A DNA stretch of 64,000 nucleotides from Tyto alba. Its lineage: Eukaryota > Chordata > Aves > Strigiformes > Tytonidae. The stretch spans positions 267,046 through 331,045 of the forward strand of contig NW_024881300.1 of assembly GCF_018691265.1 (NCBI RefSeq), read 5' to 3'. Positions within the stretch are counted from its first letter, which is position 1. The number at the start of each line of letters is the position of its first letter. The position numbers and the translations under genes were made by a program. Below the pieces are notes generated by a model that saw nothing but the letters and a program-made list of their open reading frames with translations, did not search any database and was not told the origin of the DNA. Positions 42,032-54,879 of this stretch are shown piece by piece.

Positions 42032-44692
42032 AATCACTCACCTAATAAAAAAAGGGACTCTTAACCTCGAGGAACTTCTTAGGGCAGTGTCCCAACCTGT
42101 AGGAACCCCAAGGAGTTTCCTTGGGTGGCGTCCCAACCCAAGGGGAGGATCCTTACCTGCAGCACGCTGCTCCGGGCGGGGCGATCCCCAAATGGCTCCC
42201 CCAGGGACCCCATTTCTACCCGAGCCGAATGTGACCTGTGGGCAGTACCAGCCCGTACTGGCCGAGGGCCCCGACTGCTGTAAAGCCCTGAGAGCAAGGG
42301 CACGGGAGAGGTTCAACAGCCAGGGAGCCACATTGTCATCAGGCGGGTGCACCTGCCACAGGCACGCTCGATTGCTGTTCTTTGCACTACAGCATGAAAC
42401 CAGCAATATGGAAACCTATTTATTCTCCATCGCAGTTGTTGAAGGTAATTAATACTTTCATCTTCCTATGTGCTCCATTGATGGGGCACATAAAAGGAGA
42501 AATTGAATGAATTCACATGCAGTTTTAAAAAAATAAACAATCTGTAAATGTACAGTCCCAGGAAAGAGGTAGGACAGCTTACACATTAGTGTCTTGCTTA
42601 GTGAAAAAAAAACCAGAAGACTTCTATATGAGTAAAAATAAGCACGAAGTCACTGAACTGCACATTCCAGATCTGTGTGCATATTATCACTTTAGACCCA
42701 GCCTTTAGGACAGGCCTTCACTCAGAAGTTACATTCTACCTCATACTATTCCATGATAACAGGATTTGCACAGCGTACTTATGAAGCAGGTATTTGGCAA
42801 GTAGGTTCTTCCCACTAACTAGGGGTGGAGAACACATACCACATAAACATCTAAAGGCCTAATCTCATTATTTATGCCTCAAACAAATTATTTTTACTTC
42901 CTGTTTTTTTTCCTCATGAAATTGTGGGCATTGAAGGAAATTCTAGAGCAAAACCAGACAATGCACAGATTCAGTTGCACTCACGTGGAGGCCACATGGA
43001 GGACAATTCTCACAGCAGCAAGATCACTGTAGTTGTTATGGTAGAAGCTCTCAACCCTGAGCTTCAAAGCAGAGCTCTTCTCTTACTATGCTGCTCAGGC
43101 AGGTGACCTGGAAATACACGGCATAGCCAGGAGGACCACATACAGACAAAGTCAGGTTAGAGATCATAGAGAGTCACAGCAGAGTCCACTTCATACAGTA
43201 CGGTACATGGAGAAAGATTTCACACCCACTAAAACCCCCACATTAGCCTCTGGAGCCTAAAGTTTATGCAAGAATCATTCATTTTGGCAGCATCCCACTC
43301 AAGCGACGCAGATCCAGTCTACCCATCACCAAAACCTAACTCAGGCATTAGGAAGGTGATTCACGAGCAAAAAGTCCTGCTTAACAATACCCACTGCTTT
43401 CTAGGACTACTGCAACAAACTGTATTTATCCAGACTGCAGAGCATATTCAGTGATATGATCCATATACATTATGTAACAGTCCCCAGAAACACTCAGAAC
43501 CTGCTGGTCATCCATCAAGGGAAGGACCTAGCAGTTAAAGTAAAAGGATACTTGCAAATACGTGGACTACTCGTCAAATTTACAGGCACATGAAGAGCAC
43601 GGTTACTCCCTTCACTTCCCCCCAAGAGTTGTAACTGAACATTTTTTTTCTTCCCAATTTTCAGCCATCTTAAAACGACACACTATTTTCACGGCCATGT
43701 TGATGTGACCAGAATTCTTTAATTTCTGAAGTTGTGTATGGTTTTAGCTGTGTAACTTGTTAATCTCTGTAAGTGCTGGTCGTTTGCACAGGTAATGCAG
43801 CAAATCATGCAACGCTGAGCATTAAAGTATGACTTCTTGAGCTCGCACTTGTGCCTGGTCTCACACTGGGGTAAAATATTCCCCAAGTTTGACGGATGGG
43901 AGCATAATTAAAAGCAACCTTGCAGAAATTACTATTATTCCCTAAATAACTGAAATAATTAAATATTCCTGTACACAATAGTGAAGTACACCTGGAGACT
44001 TCTCTGTGAAGAGTGAACTGAGCCATCCCCAAAAGGGGTTGCCATATCTAGTTATGCTCACTTAAATGAGAGCTGCTCAGGGAAAACAGAGTGCTTTAAA
44101 GGTGGAAAACATCTCTGGCAACAAATTCCTACTGAACCAATTTTCAGTCATCTCAGAAAACAGAAACACGGTACATCTGAAATCTTCACAGCCATCTTCC
44201 CTATGAACACCTCCCTTTTATTACATTGCAGGAAGCAGCAAGCAAAAGAAGGAAGATCTTTTGGACTAAAATGAAATTTGTTAATAGAAAAAGATCAAAT
44301 ACCCATTATTTAAGAGGAATCAGGTGGATGAAAGTACAATAAGGATATAAATGTGACTGCTAGATATACAGTAAGAATTGTGAGCTCCCACAGACTGTGG
44401 GCTTATGTGCGCAACTCCCATTTTCTTCTTTTCTTACAGCAGAAACAAAACTTTAAAAAGGAGTAAGCTGTATTTATGCCACCTGGAAACCCTTTGCCTT
44501 TTAGTACACTTGAGGTACCTGAGAATGAGCCCTGTATTCGGGAGCTCCAGACGTTTCAGTGTTTCCCCCCCACACTGGAACACCCATTTTTCCCAAGAAC
44601 AAAAATCCTCTGACTGACAATTTTAAGGGCCAGGAGTGGAGAAACGAACTGTGGAAACAAGCACTGGCACTAGGAATTCCTAGAGCCATGAT
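42032..44692. other. no gene recognised
   Basis: The segment 42080-42400 is G/C-rich with rather LTR-like composition; the rest is A/T-rich. No coding similarity was found on either strand. Confidence 0.35.
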
Positions 44693-44770
44693 TCAGAGAT
44701 AACTTACCGGTGGTTCTTCTGAGTCTAATCCAAGCATTTCAAAAATGTAACACTCCGAATACTCCAACTC
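44693..44770 (-). pseudogene. possible exon of the unrecognised minus-strand gene
   Basis: On the minus strand ATGGAGGAGTTGGAG opens MEELEYSECYIFEMLGLDSE followed by EPP, and a strong donor (GTAAGTTA) follows at about 44702. A pyrimidine-rich TTTCTCTCTCTGGGAG lies just before the ATG. Acidic composition and an intact donor make an exon plausible. Linking it to the block at 40783-41800 is inference from strand and distance only. It might also be part of a separate gene. Confidence 0.35.
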
Positions 44771-44879
44771 CTCCATTGCCAGCTCCCAGAGAGAGAAATA
44801 ACCCTTTCCTCCCTCATGGGGATCAGTCCCAAAACACAAGACCAAAAAACTAATAGTGCCCGGACAGCAATTGGGCAAT

Positions 44880-45387
44880 GGCTAAATGAGAATGGCCCTT
44901 ACATTTTAATCCCTGTAGGTCCTTGGCAACAATCAACATAACTGATTGAATTAATTGATACTGGAGCACAAATTTCAGTAATTACACAATGGGATGCCGA
45001 TAAGCTAGGCATACAACCTGGATGGCAAAAAGTTCAAATTACTGGAGTTGCAGGAGCTTGCACTGTGTGCCAAGCATCAAGAGTTAATTTATGGCTCCCT
45101 GATGAAAAGCATCTAACGTCTTTTTGCTTTGCAATCAAAGAGCATCATGAAAATATCCTGGGTTTCGATGTGTTGAGCAACCAGACTTGGCGTTTGCCAG
45201 ATGGTAGTTTGTAGTCTTTTGGCTCAAATGCCAACCCTAACCCTAATAAAAATCAACAGACTGCCACAGTGTGTGTACTCCGTGCAGCCCCAGTACTTCC
45301 CGAATCAAAAATCACTAATGTCTCGCAGTATCCAAGTTCTGCTGCAGAACATACTGGAATTTCTGAAGTAATTGCTGTTTTGCCAAT
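44880..45387 (+). mobile_element. orphan retroviral protease remnant
   Basis: Plus-strand frame with the aspartic-protease signature LIDTGAQIS and the later ILGFDVL stretch, interrupted by at least two stops (near 44940 and 45214). The sequence continues toward the region before reverse transcriptase and then ends abruptly at 45387. It differs from the proteases of both other ERVs here, so it marks a third element. Confidence 0.65.
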
Positions 45388-45960
45388 TGACAGGGTTAAC
45401 ACAAAGGACACAGACACCAAGCTAAAGAAATAGGCTTATTTTACTTTAGTTTAAAGCAGCAGAAAAAAATAAGCAAGGTAATGCACCTAGTCATTGCTAC
45501 ATAAAGCTAGCTATAGTGATTAAGAAAGATCCATCACCAGTTGCCCTCCTACTTGACCATCCCCCCGCCCCGTGCACCAGCTGGGGAGCCCCGTCCCAGC
45601 GAAGGGTCGCAGAGCCTTTCCCGGCAGCTGGGAAGTCCCACGCAGGGCGTCCGCTCGTAGGGGAGGTCTGCGTCTGTGCTGTGAGAGGGCCCGGCTTTTG
45701 TACAGTTTAACAAACAAGTCTAAACAAAATGCACAGGAGATATCTGGTAGATTGACATGCCTCGCTCAGGCGTGTCTGGGGATTGTTCCAGGGGTCCATT
45801 TTCACACTGATAAGATGCTGGTTGCTTCATGCTGCTGATAAGATGCTGGTTGCTGGTCGGGGAATTCACTCAGAAGTCCACTTTGGTTTGAGGCCGATTG
45901 TTTGGGCCTTTTTTGTTTCAGTTGCAAATCCAATTCCTCCTGTGTGTCCTCCCATCGGTA
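45388..45960 (-). repeat. LTR-like block, antisense
   Basis: The plus strand begins TGACAGGGTTAACACAAAGG; read on the minus strand an A/T-rich AAAATAAGCC region precedes a short U5-like end, GTTAACCCTGTCA. It interrupts the protease remnant at 45387. The right edge near 45960 is set only by the adjoining antisense gag frame. Confidence 0.4.
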
Positions 45961-45964
45961 CCTC

Positions 45965-46258
45965 TCAAAGGGGAGCTAAGGCCACTGCTTCTTCTTTTTC
46001 ATGAATCTTATCCCTCTCTCTCGGTACAGTTTTACTCCTGGTGTGACTAGAAGGAGGAGAGGGTGCGGGGGCCAACGGAGCGGGGTCAGGAGGCAGTTGG
46101 GGATAGAATCCCTCCTGACAGCCTTCCGTGTTCCACCTTAAATAAGGTGGGGGTAAATTGTCTAACAGCTCCCACAATAAAGTGTTTGGTTTAGTTTCTC
46201 TGTCTTTTGTTTCCTTTTCTTTCTTTGCTTTCAAAGGAAATAATGAACTGAAAGCCAT
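45965..46258 (-). mobile_element. gag: gag fragment with PPPY late motif, antisense
   Basis: A minus-strand frame of 97 codons with LDNLPPPYLRW and a proline-rich, charged tail, typical of the region between matrix and capsid in gammaretrovirus-like Gag (the PPPY motif recruits NEDD4-type ligases for budding). It points opposite to the capsid-pol block that begins at about 46261, so the two are inverted relative to each other. Confidence 0.6.
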
Positions 46259-46319
46259 GGAAGAGGAAGTTACAAAACCAAATACCTAATACCTATTCCT
46301 ATACCAAACCTAATACCTA

Positions 46320-47073
46320 TACCTGGGAGGAAATGCAGTCTATCTTAGGAATATTGTTTACAGCCAAAGAAAGATCTATGATTAGATAAGCGGGAATGCA
46401 GATGTGGGAGAGAAGGCACCAACAAGGCCCTCCTGGAGAACAGAAGTGGCCTAACCAGAATGCAAACTGGAATAACCAAAATGCCCGTGATAGGCAAAAT
46501 ATGTCAGATTTAAGAGAATTGGTTATACAGGGCATTAGGGAAGCAGTTCCAAGGGGGAAAAATATTAACAAGGCTTTTAGCGAACGTCAGGGGAGGGACG
46601 AGTCTCCTACGGACTGGCTAGAGAGGTTGCGAAAAAATTTACAGATGTATTCTGGAGTGGACCCAGCCTCTCAGTCGGAGAAGCATTATTAAAAACCCAA
46701 TTTGTAGCCAGATCCTGGGGAGATATAAGAAAGAAACTGGAAAAGTTGGATGATTGGCAAAATTGAGGACTGCAGGAAGTTGTTGAGGGAAGCTCAGAAA
46801 GTGTATGTACAGAGAGATGAGGAGAAGCAGAAAATTAAAGCAAAAATATTTGTAGCGATGGTCCGGGAAACTCAGCAAAAGGAACAACCGAGAATGATCT
46901 CAAAAACTCCCAGATCGGAAGGTAAAAAAGGACAGTCAATGATCCCGAGGGAAAGGAATAGGGGTTCTCCAAGGGGAATACTCGAATGTTATTATTGTGG
47001 GCAGAAGAGACATATCAAAAGGCATTGTCAGAAGCGAATGAAAGATGAAGAGATGTTTAAAAATGAAGAATAG
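46320..47073 (+). pseudogene. gag: ERV gag: capsid and nucleocapsid remnant
   Basis: Capsid-like sequence starts at about 46320 (SILGILFTAKERSMI) and has a stop near 46387. It resumes at 46396 with the major-homology-like ESPTDWLERLRK stretch, then changes frame near 46690. The frame 46750-47073 ends in one zinc knuckle, C-Y-Y-C-G-Q-K-R-H-I-K-R-H-C. This is the gammaretroviral layout with a single knuckle. Confidence 0.82.
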
Positions 47074-47104
47074 GGGTGTCAGGGGCTACATATTTTTGGG
47101 ACCA

Positions 47105-48209
47105 GAATAGTAACGGAGCCCTTGATAAATTTAAAAATAGGTCGCCAAGGAGAGGAAGTGACATTTTTACTAGATACAGGGGCTGAAAAATCTACGGTCC
47201 AGCATATTCCTAGAGGTTGTCAAATCAGCAGGGATACAACCTGGTGGTGGGTGCTAAAGGAGAACCTTTTAGAGTCCCCATTATTAAGAATGTAGAAATT
47301 GAATCAAAAAATCGAATATGCGTAGGAGACTTTTTATTAGTTGAAGAAGCAGAACACAACCTCTTAGGATGAGATTTAATTATTAAATTAGGTATAGGGT
47401 TAGAGGTAGAGAAACAAAATATCTCGGTAAAGTTGTATCACTTAACTGAAGAGGATGAAAAGCGTATAACCCAGAAAGTTTAGTACAATAAAGGAGAAAT
47501 AGGAAAATTGGATATTGAACCGCTAGGAGTGGAAATAATAAACCCAAGAGAACCAATAAGAATTAGATACTATCCAATCTCATTAGAAGGAAGACAAAGA
47601 TTAAAACCAATAATTGACAACTTAATTCAAAAAGGGACTTTGGAGCCTTGCATGTCCCCACATAATACACCCATCCTTCCATTTAAGAAACCAGACGGTA
47701 GTTATCAGCTAGTTCAGGATCTGAGAGCTGACAACCAGAGGACCATCACTAGGTTCCCGGTAGTGGCAAATCCATACACTTTATTGAAGCAAGTATCCCC
47801 TGAACATATCTGGTACAGTGTAATAGATTTAAAGGATGCTTTTTGGGCTTGCCCACTATCGGAAGCCGGTAGGGATTATTTCACCTTTGAGTGGGAAGAT
47901 CCGGACACAGGCAGAAAACAACAACTAAGGTGGACAGTATTACCTCAAGGTTTTACTGAATCTCCAAATTTGTTTGGACAGGCACTAGAAAACTTACTCA
48001 CGTTCTTTGAAACTAAAGGTGAAGTAAAACTCCTACAATATGTAGATGATTTGTTAACAGCAGGGAAATCGGAAAAGGAGGTTTGGGAAAACACTATAGA
48101 TTTATTGAATTTTCTTGGAGAAAGGGGACTGAAAGTGTCACGGAGTAAACTGCAATTTACTGAACCGGAGGTGAAATACTTAGGGCATTGGATCACTAAA
48201 GGGAAATAA
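47105..48209 (+). pseudogene. pol: ERV protease and reverse transcriptase remnant
   Basis: Protease with LLDTGAEKS near 47165-47200, then frameshifts and stops to about 47490. Reverse transcriptase is open at 47508-48209: KPDGSYQLVQDLRA, LPQGFTESPN and catalytic YVDD are visible. It ends at TAA (48207-48209), and similarity continues beyond in broken frames (thumb region). Confidence 0.88.
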
Positions 48210-48360
48210 AAATTAGACCCAGACAGGATAGCAGGGATAGTTGCCTTGCCGGCTCCAAAAACAAAGAGAAATTTGACAATTACTAGGACTGCTGTGATAT
48301 TGCAGACAATGGATAGAGGGGTTCAGTGAGAAGGTAAAGTTTTTATATGAAAAACTGACT

Positions 48361-49731
48361 TTGAACGTGATAAAATGGTTGTCACAGGATGATGAAAAAC
48401 TCCAAAGCCTTAAGGATACCCTGGTAACGGCTCCTGTATTGAGCCTCCCAGACCTAAATAAACTGTTTCAACTCTTTGTCAATACCAGTAATTATACTGC
48501 CTATGGAGTGCTTACTCAGGATTGGGCTGGAAGTAAAAAGCCCGTGGGATATTTTTCGAAACTATTAGATCCGGTAAGCAGAGGATGGCCAATGTGTTTG
48601 CAAGCAGTGGTGGCTGTGGCCTTGTTAGTCGAAGAAGCTAGGAAGGTTACATTCGGGGGATCTTTAGTAGCATATGCCCCTCATGACATTAGAGGAATCC
48701 TCCAACAGAAAGCAGATAAATGGCTTACCGACAATAGATTATTAAAATACAAATCTATTTTAATTCACTCCTCCGATTTGGATTTAAGGACGACTGCGGC
48801 ACAGAACCCAGCACAGTTTTTGTTTGGGGGATGGGAGGAGGCTTCAGTACTCGAGCATAGCTGTATAGATTTAGTAGAGTTGCAAACAAAGATTAGACCA
48901 GATCTAGAGGAAAAAGAGTTGGGGGAAGGGGAAAGATTATTTATAGATGGATCTTCGCGAGTGATTGAAGGGAAGAGAAAATCAGGATATGCCATCAGAG
49001 ATGGGAACAATTTTGAAGTAATAGAATCCGGGCCACTGAGTGCCAGCTGGTCAGTGCAGGCGTGTGAATTATATGCCCTTTTGAGGGCATTGAAAAGATT
49101 ACAAAATAAGAAAGGGACAATTTTTACGGATTCAAAATATGCTTATGGAATAGTCCACACCTTTGGAAGAATATGGGAGGAAAGGGGTTTAATGAATACC
49201 CAGGAAAAGGGATTAGTACATGAAGAACTAATAAAACAAATATTGCAGGCTACACGAGAACCTGAGGCGATAGCTATAACTCATGTTAGAGGACACCAAA
49301 AAGGGTTGCAATTTAGAATTAGGGGAAATAATTTAGCAGATGAAGAAGCCAAGCGAGCAGCTCTCTTAACCTTGACAACCCTTCAGCAACCAGGACTAAA
49401 AGAGGAACAAGCGAATGAACGAAATGCTTATTCTGAATGTGAAATATTGGAATACGAAAAATTAGGAGCTAAACAGAAAGACGATAAATGGATTTTGCCA
49501 GATGGCAGGGAAAAGTTACCAAAACGGTATGCCAGAAGGATATTGCAAAGGTTACATCAACGGACACATTGGGGAGCTAGAGCTCTTGTGGATCAGTTCC
49601 TAAAATTTTATGGGTGCATAGGAAGTTTTGAAATTGCAAAACAAGAGGTGCAGGGTTGTTTAATTTGTCAGAAAATTAATAAGAAACAAATAAGACAGAC
49701 ACCAAAAGGAGGGAGGCCTCTGGCTCACTGA
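48361..49731 (+). pseudogene. pol: ERV RNase H and integrase N-terminus
   Basis: An open frame of 456 codons with RT connection, RNase H (IDGSSR, TDSKYAYG, HVRGHQKG) and the integrase zinc domain (HQRTHWG, CLICQK). It ends at a single TGA (49729-49731) after which the same frame resumes with the integrase core. Confidence 0.88.
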
Positions 49732-50554
49732 CCCTTTGAAAGGATACAGGTGGATTTTACTGAATTACCAAAGGTGGGACGTTATAAGTATCTTTTGGTG
49801 GTCATTGACCAGCTAACCCACTGGGCTGAGGCATTCCCTGCTACAAGAGCCACAGCTCAGACAGTAGCAAAGCAACTACTTGAGAAAATCATTCCCCGAT
49901 ACAGGATGATTAAAGTAATCGACTCAGATCAAGGATCTCATTTTACATCTAAGATTCTTAAAAATGTTATATCAGCTTTGGGAATCCAATGGGACTATCA
50001 CATTCCCTGGCATCCCCAAAGTTCTGGAAGAGTGGAAAGGGTAAATCAGCCTCTAAAACATCAGTTATCCAAACTTACGATTGAGACAAAAATGACAAGG
50101 ATAAAGTGTCTTCCCCTGGCCTTGTTAAATATCAGAACTATGCCAAATTCAGGAACTGGAATTTCACCTTTTGAAATGTTGTATGGAATGCCTTATACCC
50201 AAGGGTTACCAATAGATCATCCCAAATTGGAAGATATGACTATTCAACATTATATCATAGAATTAAACAAAAACATGCAGGAGCTCAGGGCTAAAGGGCT
50301 ATTAGCCCAGAGCACCCCTTTGGATTTTGCAATACACAACATTCAGCCAGGGGACAAAGTGCTGGTAAAAAGCTGGGAAGAAGATAGCTTTAACCCTTGA
50401 TGGGAAGGTCCATTTCTAGTTCTTTTAACTACAGAAACTGCGATAAGGATGGCTGAAAAGGGATGGACACATGCATTAAGGGTGAAGGGACCTATAAAGG
50501 AATGGAGGGTCATAACTGAACCTGGAAATACCAAACTCACCTTTAAAAGGACTT
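49732..50554 (+). pseudogene. pol: ERV integrase core and C-terminus
   Basis: Integrase core with DSDQGSHF and PQSSGRVE. A stop lies at 50398-50400. The same frame then continues with WEGPFLVLLTT, the GPY/F domain found at the C-terminus of gammaretroviral integrases, to a TGA near 50554. Confidence 0.85.
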
Positions 50555-50849
50555 GATGGAATGGCTGAGGGAGGTTCATATTGACTTCTGTAAAAAGGTA
50601 AATTCTAATTGAACAGCGTATAGAAAGCAGATGTACTTTTTAGTTAAAGCAACCCGCTTTTCCTCACCTTTTCCAAGCACTTGTTTGTGTTGGAAGTCCA
50701 GTATTGGGTAAAAAAATTCCTCTCACGTACAAAGGAGAGAGGCACACCCCAGTAAAAGCCGGAGAGGGCAAGGCCAGGAGGGAATTGGTGCTGCAGCTGA
50801 CAAGGTGTGCCGAGGGCTGCAACCCCTGGGGCGGTGACCGCTGGGCATT

Positions 50850-52460
50850 ATGATCCCGACCGGACCTCTCTTGGTATGGGTCCTGACTGGAACCCTGCGG
50901 GAAGGTGTGGACTCCTCTTCCCACCATTGCAGTGAGTGTGTTGCTGTAACAATGCAAGGTGATAGAGTCTCCCATACATTGATATACCATGGCCACTACG
51001 AATGTAAAGGGCAGATCATGGGTGATTGCATATATAACCAAACCAAATATAAACTCTGCAAGGATCTTTCAGCCAACATAGTCATGTGCTATAATCCTGA
51101 AGTACTTCCAACTCTCTATTGGATAGAATTGAAAACAGAGGGATCCATGAAGAAAAGGAAATATAAATATGACGGATGGAAAACTTTGTCCGTAAGTAAT
51201 CAGGTTTATAGTCCTAATTGCCTGGTATCGGTCATTTTTGATGTCTACCAAGCGGTAGATAGGGACTATTACTCAGCTGTGGAGATTTAAATCAGAGGAG
51301 ACAATATGGGAAAACTGAAAAATACATGTGTATGAATTGTGGAAATTCTTATCTCGCCTCTGGGGTCCACGGAGGCCACTTGTGTGGAAATACATGGGAG
51401 GGTGTGTGTTGGGCAACCGCTAACTGGGGCTAGGAATATCATTGTCCCCACCTGAAGACCAAATTGGAAAAGATCAAGGCAAACTCAAGTTGTGGACTTT
51501 ATAACTGTACTCTGGTCAATTGGACAATTATAGATCCCTTGTCTTGGAGAGTAACAAAGAAGGTAACAGATTTCGGAATCAAGATTTGGGCCTCTGGTTA
51601 TGATCCAGGAGCCATAATCCGAATAATTTATCATCAAGAAGTAAGGCAAACCATACGACACCATTTGTTATTCAACTCATTTATCATGAAATGGAAACAG
51701 GAGTCCAGTATGAAATTCCCACAGTTGCTAAAAATCTGTTTGTGAACCTTGCTGAAAATATAGCAAAAGCACTAAAAGTAACTAATTGTTATGTGTGTGG
51801 AGGGACAAATCAGGGAGAACACTGGCCTTGGGAAGCCTTGGAGAGTAATATAACTGACCCTAAGATATGGAAGGTGAATAAACAGGATAGGAAACAACAG
51901 TGGATTTTACAAACTAATATAATAGGGAGAAGCTGTTTCCAACATTTAGCTAAGGAAGGGGAACCGGTGGGAAATTTAATTTGTGAAGGAGGCTATATAT
52001 GGAATAGAACAAGAAAGGATTGGGATAAATAGGGAAATCCAATGGCAATAAATCCACAAGTGGCCAACTGGACCAGTGGTAAAAAAATACCTAATGGTTG
52101 GCCTGCACCAAAGGGACACTATTGGATTGTGGAAAATTAGCTTTCGCATCTTTACCAAGAATTGGGTTGGGTCATGTATAGTAGGTACCATAAGACCTAG
52201 CTTCTTCTTGTTGCCCATAGGTAAAGGAGAACGATTGGGGTTCCTGTATGTACAGATTCTGATCAATTGAGAGGATACAAGAGAGATTTAAAAATTGGGA
52301 ATTGGAAATAATGATTGGCCTCCAGAGAGAATAATAGCCTATTATGATCCTGCAACATGGGCGGAGGATGGATCTTGGGGCTACCGAACTCCGATATATA
52401 TGTTAAACGGGATGATACGGCTACAGAGGTTTTACCACAGCTGGAAGCTCCAGTCAGCCT
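50850..52460 (+). pseudogene. env: ERV envelope surface-unit remnant
   Basis: Frames 50850-51290, 51464-51745 and 51691-52032, plus later pieces, share gammaretroviral surface-protein features: a leader near the start, many cysteines, N-glycosylation sequons and a CYVCGG motif at about 51790, the CXXC type involved in SU-TM linkage. Multiple stops and frameshifts break it. No furin site, fusion peptide or anchor is seen before similarity ends. Confidence 0.7.
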
Positions 52461-54879
52461 GTTAAGGACTTGAAGCTTCCTGGTTCTTGCAGTATCAGGG
52501 GACTTTCTTTTGGCTGTTTTTTAAATGTAATTTTTTCCAGGGAAAGTGCAGTGTTTCTCTGATTGCTCCCTGTGTGGATTGTATCCCTCCTCGGCCAGGT
52601 GCGCAGTAGCTTTTGGACGAGGAGTGGGATTATTCCAGGGTGACGTGAGCGGTTGGGATCATAAGGCTCTTTTGTTTCAGGCAGGCAGGTGGAAATGTGT
52701 GCTTAGATCTGCCTGTGCTGCCTACCCTTTTGATTGCAGTGCTCCCCTCTAGTTCTCCGTAATACTCACTTCTCCTACTTGGCTCCAGCAGGTTTCAGTT
52801 TCTGTAAATTGATGCTAGACTTTGCAACTGTTTCTACTTGACTCATCACAAATTTGGAAATTCCCTGTTCAGGTCTCTCTACTTTCTTCCCCCCACCCTT
52901 GTCCTGCAGAACCGTGTTTGACTGCAGGGCTCGCAGAGGCTGTGTTTCCTCCCCGTGGTGCAGAAAATACGGACGTGAAAAAGCGGTAGATCATGATTCC
53001 GAAAAGACCCCGTTGTGCTCATTACCACATTCGGTTGCCTGTTGTGGGTTCTTAAATGATGTGAGTTACTCTTAAATGGTCTTAAATGATGAGAGTTTCT
53101 TAAATGAGGAGAGCTTTCAATGATGTGAGCCATAGCGATCCCTTGTTGGCATTCCTGTGCTCAGGAGGTGCATCAGAAACTCTGGGCATTGCTTCTGCCA
53201 GACAAGTAACCGGTGTCAGCTGATGCTCTAGTCCCAGCCCAAATAAGCCATCTGGAAACTCAGGGGACTGGGAAGTTTGGCACGTTAACAGCCGGGAGGT
53301 CTGCAGAAGGCAGCGAAAAGGCCAGTAGAGCCCCGTCAAGTTGTCAGTGCTTAAACCTCCCAAGCTTTCCTTTGCGCTGTGCTTCCCTGCAGAACAGCAG
53401 CAAATCTCATGCCACCTACCACTGGGGCAAGCCTTGATGTTTTCGTGATCATGCTGCCATCCATTTTCTGTAGTGGTCGCCAGAGCAGAGTTCCCAGGAG
53501 GGACAAGGATCGGGAGGACGTGGTCATCTTGCCGACTTTCCTTGAAACGGGGGAGTTTTATAAGCAGTGGAGATCTGACCGAAGGCCCAAACCGGTGGCC
53601 GGAGATGAGGAAAGGGGCAATGGAGAGAGGGCAGAACAGGCGAGAGGAGCACAGCGTGCTGTGGGAGCATCTCTGTATCATCACCGACCGGAGATGCCAG
53701 AGTGGGTCCAGAATATGCTTCCCTGGGACTGTGTATTGGCCTGTAGCACAGTGGGCAGAAGGAGCCTGCTGGGGAAGAGCCTGAGAAGCCAGGGGATGTG
53801 CAATACTGCAGTCAGCCCCGTGGCAGGAGGGAGGTCGTTCAGTCCTTCGGGCTGGGCTGGACAATCTGAAGCCTGCAGTGTAACATCCTGTACTGGATTT
53901 TGGCAGTTAGCGTTGGTCACCCATCTGATCAAAACCAGACCTGTTCTCCAGAGGTTGGCAGCAGCTGGAAAAGAGAGGTTCAGAAGACCTTGCTTTTTAA
54001 AACCTAACCCAGAGCAGAAGGCTTGTCATGGAACCTGTGGTGTCTTTAAGTGCAGTTTTCACGTCTTTGAGGGAAGAGGCATTTGGCTGCCAGTTTGTAG
54101 TGCTGACTGTTTTGCAGACTAAGCGTACTTTGTAAGCACGGGAGAGAACTGGACAGGGGCAAGTAAACGCTTCGGGCAACTGCAAAGAAGGGACGGGGTC
54201 AGCCTGTAACATTTCTGTCAGGATCAAAAGTTAAAGGGTGTTTCCATTCAAAGAGCCGAGTCTGTCGGGAGCTGCAGTCTCCAGAATTGCAAACCCTGTG
54301 TGTCCAACAGCGATGAACCATTCTGTTTCTTTCTGCTGCTCTCTAACACAGTTTCTCCGGGATTTTTCTTCGCTTGGTTTTTAATCTCTAGTAGGCGTAC
54401 CAGCTCAGTTCCATCCAGCCACTTGCAAACCTGCCAGTTGCCCACCTTCTGCTGGGGCCAAGCCAAAGGGATGAAGCCTCGAGCTCTTGCCAAGCCTGCA
54501 GCAAGGTTAAAGCACCGAGAAGTTCCCCCAGCCAGCCATGAGCCAGAGCGCAGGTATCTTAGCTGCAGTGAGATGGAAGAAGAGCCTGGAAAACAATTGC
54601 TCGTCAGGAGGCGATGGGAGCAGGTAGAGTGTGTGTGTGTCACCTGGGATTAACTGCCACCCCCAGCCTCCTGTCGGGGTCAGTACTGTACTTGCACACA
54701 GGACTGAGCCCCGGTTCAGAGCAGCAATTCTTGTTCCTACTCCTGGGGGCCGGAGGGCTGCTCCTGCTCTCTCCTCCCCGGCGCATTCATCTTTTGTGTA
54801 TGTGCAGGGCCTCGGTACGTGTGTGACTGGCAGGTTTTCTGCATTTTTGTGATTGGTCTCTCTTGTGTCTCTTAAACAG
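52461..54879. other. no gene recognised; small tandem repeat
   Basis: CTTAAATGATGTGAG-like units recur about five times between 53030 and 53130. Two long overlapping frames at 53100-53864 (minus) and 53379-54122 (plus) have no recognisable domain and look like chance frames in G/C-rich DNA. A plus-strand 5' exon of the MROH-like gene could lie here unseen. Confidence 0.4.

Larger units (their letters stand above)
46261..52460 (+). mobile_element. old gammaretrovirus-like ERV remnant, no 3' LTR
   Basis: Plus-strand gag capsid and nucleocapsid, protease, reverse transcriptase, RNase H, integrase and surface-envelope parts in the normal order, each broken by stops or frameshifts. The envelope similarity ends near 52460 with no transmembrane anchor, polypurine tract or LTR. 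It is much older than the minus-strand provirus at 16737-24614 and of a different lineage, though both pol genes are class-I-like. Confidence 0.88.

Noticed and set aside
45233..45247. CCCTAACCCTAA, telomere-like
   Set aside because: Only two units, within a retroviral protease remnant; chance.
53100..54122. Long overlapping frames on both strands (254 and 247 codons)
   Set aside because: No domain, no conserved composition and opposite-strand overlap; likely chance.
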